A stretch of 64,000 bases of DNA from JAJZNI01 sp035624785. GTDB lineage: Bacteria > Chloroflexota > Dormibacteria > Aeolococcales > Aeolococcaceae. The DNA lies in assembly GCA_035624785.1 (NCBI GenBank), contig DASPQV010000016.1, positions 1-64,000 on the forward strand, written 5' to 3'. The position numbers and the translations under genes were made by a program. Below the pieces are notes generated by a model. It was given only the letters and a program-made list of their open reading frames with translations. It did no database searches and was not told the DNA's origin. This document shows positions 61,270-64,000 of this stretch, piece by piece; within the stretch, counting starts at the first letter, position 1; each line of letters starts with the position of its first letter.

Positions 61270-61412
61270 GCGCACCGCTCCCGCTGGGGTCTGACGCGCC
61301 CAACTCTACGCCGGCCCGAGCGCGGGGTCCTGGGTCACCCGGGATGGCCAGCCCAACCCGGAGTCCGTGGGCCGGCAGCAGGCCGCCCAGTCTCAGGTCG
61401 CAGAATCGGCGG

Positions 61413-61634
61413 GTGACGATGGGAGGCTGGCTGCGCAACTTCTGGCGGGGGCGGCTGCTCAACCAGTGGTCGGCGCGCGACAGCTACCCCCGTCAGATCC
61501 GACGGCGGTACGGGTCCGCGGACGAGTGCGCCAAGGATCGCGCCCGCCTGACGGCACATGGCTACCGGGTCGTGGACGAAGCGGGCACCGGGCTCACCTA
61601 CCGGCGCGACCCGGACGCCTCGCGGCCCGGCTGA
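61413..61634 (+). CDS. Small basic protein, unknown
   Basis: The 73-residue protein contains WLRNFWRGRLLNQWSARDSY followed by a basic helix (PRQIRRRYGSADECAKDRARL) and the strand GYRVVDEAGTGLTYRRD. This two-part shape recalls many short uncharacterised proteins of high-GC bacteria. CAGAAT lies six bases before the GTG, which suggests a leaderless start; an ATG follows two codons later. Its stop overlaps a CTG that may start the next frame. Confidence 0.55.
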   Translation: MTMGGWLRNFWRGRLLNQWSARDSYPRQIRRRYGSADECAKDRARLTAHGYRVVDEAGTGLTYRRDPDASRPG

Positions 61635-61837
61635 ACGACCGGCAGGGGTGCCTCCCGCCCCCCAGCGCCGAGGAGCCGCGCTGGCCGGCGGATCCGCGGG
61701 CCCGCCTCGAGATGGCCGCGGGGCATCTCAGCCGGGAAGGGCTCCGCACCGTGGCTGAGTTCGGCGCCTCCCTGGCCATGCGAGACGCCGAGCCGCCCCG
61801 GCGGCGCATCGGCTTCACTCCGCCCACCGCCGGCTGA
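61631..61837 (+). CDS. Possible small protein with CTG start
   Basis: In this frame a 68-residue peptide runs from a CTG overlapping the previous stop (CTGA) to the TGA before clpP. It contains EEPRWPADPRARLEMAAGHL and EGLRTVAEFGASLAMRDAEP, which look like a normal helical protein rather than shadow coding. No ATG, GTG or TTG precedes the likely conserved part. The CTG mirrors the one inferred for ispD. The call is tentative. Confidence 0.35.
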   Translation: MNDRQGCLPPPSAEEPRWPADPRARLEMAAGHLSREGLRTVAEFGASLAMRDAEPPRRRIGFTPPTAG

Positions 61838-61895
61838 TGAACCAGCCCAGCGCCGTACCGGACCGGGGCCGCAGCGCGAGTTGGGGACTGCGATC

Positions 61896-62501
61896 GTGAC
61901 CAGCATCCTGGTGCCGACCGTGGTCGAGACCACGGCGCGGGGCGAGCGCTCATACGACATCTACTCGCGGCTGCTGCGTGATCGCATCGTCTTCGTGGCC
62001 GGCGAGATCGACGACGCCATGGCCAACCTGGTCACCGCTCAGCTCCTCTTCCTGGAGAGCGAGGACGCGGAGAAGGACATCTGCCTCTACATCAACACCC
62101 CCGGAGGCGCGGTGACCGCGGCCCTGTCGATGGACGACGCCATGCAGCACGTGCGGCCTCCGGTTGCCACCATCTGCCTGGGGATGGCGGCGAGCGGCGC
62201 CTCACTCCTCCTCTGCGCCGGTGAGCCAGGGCGCCGCTTCGCGCTGCCCAACGCCGTGGTCCTGATCCACCAGCCGTGGACCCCGGAGCTGAAGGGCAAG
62301 GCGACCGACGTCGACGTCTATGCGAGAGAGATCCTGCGCCAGCGTGACCAGCTGATCGGCATGTATTCGCGGCACACCGGGAGGGATGCGGAGCGGGTAC
62401 GGCACGACCTGGAGCGTGATCACTTCATGAGCGCCCGGCAGGCGCTCGACTACGGGCTCATCGACCAGATCATCGAGCGCCGCCCCGACCAGCGACGCTG
62501 A
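61896..62501 (+). CDS. clpP: ATP-dependent Clp protease proteolytic subunit
   Basis: ClpP forms the barrel-shaped peptidase that works with Clp ATPases. With GTG 61896 as start the protein has 201 residues and opens with LVPTVVETTARGERSYDIYS, the mature ClpP N-terminus. The triad is Ser100 (GMAASGASLLL), His125 (VVLIHQPW) and Asp175 (LERDHFMSARQALDYG). GGGGA lies eight bases before this GTG; a TTG 15 bases earlier is the alternative. No clpX or clpC is adjacent. The Clp N-domain protein at 11-12 kb might be connected functionally. Confidence 0.96.
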   Translation: MTSILVPTVVETTARGERSYDIYSRLLRDRIVFVAGEIDDAMANLVTAQLLFLESEDAEKDICLYINTPGGAVTAALSMDDAMQHVRPPVATICLGMAASGASLLLCAGEPGRRFALPNAVVLIHQPWTPELKGKATDVDVYAREILRQRDQLIGMYSRHTGRDAERVRHDLERDHFMSARQALDYGLIDQIIERRPDQRR

Positions 62502-62558
62502 GCCGAGGGTGCCGTCGCATCCACTCCCTCACGCCGCGCTGGGCCGAGCGGATGGTCC

Positions 62559-62564
62559 TACACT
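62559..62564 (+). promoter_or_regulatory. -10 box of a leaderless promoter (small basic gene)
   Basis: TACACT, then seven bases, then ATG 62572. The box is identical to those before uvrB and the solute-binding-type gene. Confidence 0.5.
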
Positions 62565-62571
62565 TCCGGGC

Positions 62572-62697
62572 ATGGCAGGCGAGAAGACCAGGGGCGCCCC
62601 GAAGCGGGCGGCCAAGAAGCCACGAGCGCCGTCGACGCACAAGGCTCAGAGGCGGGCCGAGGCCAAGAAGGCCCGCCAGCAGCCGACCCAGGCATAG
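62572..62697 (+). CDS. Very small basic protein
   Basis: A 41-residue protein of mostly Lys, Arg, Ala, Pro and Gln (GEKTRGAPKRAAKKPRAP, then HKAQRRAEAKKARQQ). It should be positively charged throughout and may bind nucleic acid or ribosomes. The leaderless promoter box upstream is the main reason to accept so short a gene. No family is recognised. It lies between clpP and a HIT-family gene. Confidence 0.5.
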   Translation: MAGEKTRGAPKRAAKKPRAPSTHKAQRRAEAKKARQQPTQA

Positions 62698-62749
62698 CCC
62701 TCCGGCGCGGCAGCGAGGACGCGTCCGGCCGGCGAGGCCGGGTGATCGT

Positions 62750-62755
62750 CAGAAT
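62750..62755 (+). promoter_or_regulatory. -10-like box before the HIT-family gene
   Basis: CAGAAT, seven bases, then the GTG at 62763. The same CAGAAT variant lies before the 61413 gene. Confidence 0.4.
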
Positions 62756-62762
62756 CCCACGT

Positions 62763-63188
62763 GTGCCCAGCGTCTTCAGCCGGATCATCGCCGGCGAGCT
62801 TCCCGGCCACTTCGTCTGGAAGGACGGTGACTGCGTCGCGTTCCTCTCCAACCGCCCGGTGCGTCCGGGCCACACCCTCGTCGTGCCACGGCTGGAGGTC
62901 GACCGCTGGCTCGACCTCGAGCCCGAGCTGCTCAGCCACCTCATGTTGGTGGCCCAGAAGCTCGGCACAGCCATCCAGCACGGCTTCGGCGCGGTCAGGG
63001 TAGGGCTGACCATCGCCGGCCACGAGGTGCCCCACGCCCACATCCACCTCGTTCCGATCCACTCGCTGGGGGCCCTCGACTACACGCGGGTGGACCCCGG
63101 CCCGCGGGCCGCTGACCTGGAGATGGCCGCCGAGACCATCAGGGCATCGCTCCGGGCCCTGGGCATCTCCGAGCCGGGCGGCGTCTGA
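62763..63188 (+). CDS. HIT-family nucleotide hydrolase/transferase
   Basis: The 141-residue protein has the typical opening VFSRIIAGELPGHFVWKDG, the VRPGHTLVVPRLEVDRW block, and the histidine triad HAHIHLVPI. HIT proteins of this branch (Hint/PKCI type) hydrolyse nucleoside phosphoramidates or related nucleotides. The exact substrate is not known. I chose the GTG at 62763 because it directly precedes the conserved start and has a -10-like box seven bases upstream; an in-frame GTG seven codons earlier is possible. Confidence 0.9.
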   Translation: MPSVFSRIIAGELPGHFVWKDGDCVAFLSNRPVRPGHTLVVPRLEVDRWLDLEPELLSHLMLVAQKLGTAIQHGFGAVRVGLTIAGHEVPHAHIHLVPIHSLGALDYTRVDPGPRAADLEMAAETIRASLRALGISEPGGV

Positions 63189-63192
63189 CCAG

Positions 63193-63390
63193 GTGGTCAT
63201 CGTCCGGCCGGCAACGGCCGCCGACCGCGACTGGATCGCCACCACGGCGCGGGCACGGTGGCACGGTGACACGGTGGTCTTGGGCGCAAACGTGCACCAG
63301 CTCAAGCCCTCGATCCCGCCCACCGGCGATCAGGGCATCCCCATCCACGACGAGATCGAGCTGGAGCTCGACCTCGGTGGCGGTCAGTAG
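63193..63390 (+). pseudogene. GNAT acetyltransferase N-terminal fragment
   Basis: The 65-residue frame opens VVIVRPATAADRDWIATTA, the usual beginning of a GNAT acetyltransferase (xIRPATxADxxxI), but stops before the acetyl-CoA motif A. The tail (PPTGDQGIPIHDEIELELDL) is not GNAT-like. It looks like a remnant truncated by deletion or rearrangement, or a short gene built on the same start. It follows the HIT gene by four bases and its end overlaps the convergent DinB-type gene by seven bases. Confidence 0.5.
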
Positions 63391-63887
63391 CCGACCGCCC
63401 CGTCGATCCGTTCCCGGATCAGGTCGGCGTGGCCGTTGTGGCGGGAATACTCCTCGATAAGGTGGACGAGGATCCAGCGCAGCGAGACCTCCCGGCCTGT
63501 CCGCTGGCGCCCCGTGTCATCCAGGCCCCTGGCCGCCACGATCTCACGGGATCGGCCGCACTCGGCTCGCCAGGCGGCCATGGTGGCGTCCAGGTCGGCC
63601 CCGTCGATGTCGTCGAAGTCAGCGTCGGGATCCGCCTCGGAGCTGTAGAGGTCGGGCACCTCCTCCCCCATCAGCGTCCGCCGGAACCAGCCGCGCTCCA
63701 CCTCGGTCAGGTGGCGGACCAGTCCCAGCAGCGACAGCTTGGAGGGCGCCGCTGCGCGGATTCGCAGCTGCTCGACCGACAGGCCTTCGCACTTGCGGGC
63801 CAGGGTGGCACGCTGCCAGTCCAGGAACGAGACCAGGGTGGTGCGCTCGTCGGCGACCCGCGGCAGGCTCTCGTAGTCAGCGGTCAC
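63384..63887 (-). CDS. DinB/DUF664-family protein
   Basis: The 167-residue protein is a DinB-type four-helix bundle of the DUF664 branch: SFLDWQRATLARKCEGLS, the first metal-type His in GLVRHLTEVERGWFRR, and the C-terminal RWILVHLIEEYSRHNGHADL carrying the other His residues. Members are metal-dependent thiol transferases or hydrolases acting with bacillithiol, mycothiol or similar. The exact reaction is not known. It starts with GTG. The remaining 113 bases to the window edge show no gene I can support. Confidence 0.87.
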   Translation of the reverse strand: MTADYESLPRVADERTTLVSFLDWQRATLARKCEGLSVEQLRIRAAAPSKLSLLGLVRHLTEVERGWFRRTLMGEEVPDLYSSEADPDADFDDIDGADLDATMAAWRAECGRSREIVAARGLDDTGRQRTGREVSLRWILVHLIEEYSRHNGHADLIRERIDGAVGY

Positions 63888-64000
63888 GGGCGTTCATCCA
63901 GGTTCCCGGATCCTGGCGTCACCGACGGCGTTCGAGGCTCAGGTCCTGCGCCCCCCGCGCGCTGGGAGGCGGGGGCGGCGGGGGTGGCGTGGCCGGAAGC

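Overview
The window is high-GC (about 70%) bacterial chromosome, densely coded on both strands, with no insertion sequence, integrase, phage gene or CRISPR array. It carries the bacterial GatCAB amidotransferase, Lgt-type lipoprotein processing, an actinobacterial-style MinD protein with a proline-rich N-terminus, and a clpC-radA-yacL-ispD-ispF-cysS-rlmB-yacP gene order best known from Gram-positive bacteria. Together these point to a high-GC lineage of the Terrabacteria, for example Dormibacterota, Chloroflexota or a deep actinobacterial branch. The lineage is inferred; there is no 16S gene or ribosomal protein here to fix it. Many genes show a TANNNT box 5 to 8 bases before the start codon, which suggests frequent leaderless transcription.

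Layout. 0.1-17 kb (mostly minus strand): tRNA-Thr, a YacP nuclease, rlmB, cysS, ispF, ispD, a PIN-TRAM membrane protein, radA, a Cys-rich unknown, uvrB, a Clp N-domain-only protein where clpC is expected, a beta-propeller lipoprotein, mutM and polA. This is a housekeeping and DNA-repair block. 17-24 kb: a bifunctional-nuclease-family protein, a GH18-like lipoprotein, an ECF sigma/anti-sigma pair with an apparent self-recognised promoter, an acetyltransferase, OsmC, a short IMPDH/GMP-reductase-type enzyme, a PPOX-fold protein and tRNA-Leu.

24-30 kb is the most interesting accessory block. It holds an HlyD-like membrane-fusion protein, a processive-type family 2 glycosyltransferase with a QxxRW motif, two paralogous proteins of an unrecognised family (one a lipoprotein) and a RapZ C-terminal-domain protein without the RapZ kinase domain. 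It reads as a synthase-dependent exopolysaccharide machine, possibly tuned by amino-sugar phosphate. 30-36 kb is a molybdenum cofactor locus: moaA, a mogA/moaB-type gene, a single-chain MoaD-MoaE-MoaC fusion, moeA, mobA, a DUF6457-like gene and fdhD. It implies a molybdenum enzyme, such as a formate dehydrogenase, elsewhere in the genome.

36-48.8 kb: a shikimate-kinase-like protein with a degraded substrate site, an EspI-like MinD ATPase, an RsmC-like methyltransferase, lgt, YggT, dnaE, a DedA-RDD fusion, asnA and a leaderless solute-binding-type protein without a signal peptide. 48.8-64 kb: an RlmD/TrmA-type RNA methyltransferase, a GNAT-gatC-gatA-gatB operon, a membrane-anchored Kelch protein, a helical unknown, YbjQ, pcm, a dnaK without its usual partners, several small unknown genes, clpP, a HIT protein, a GNAT fragment and a DinB-type protein.
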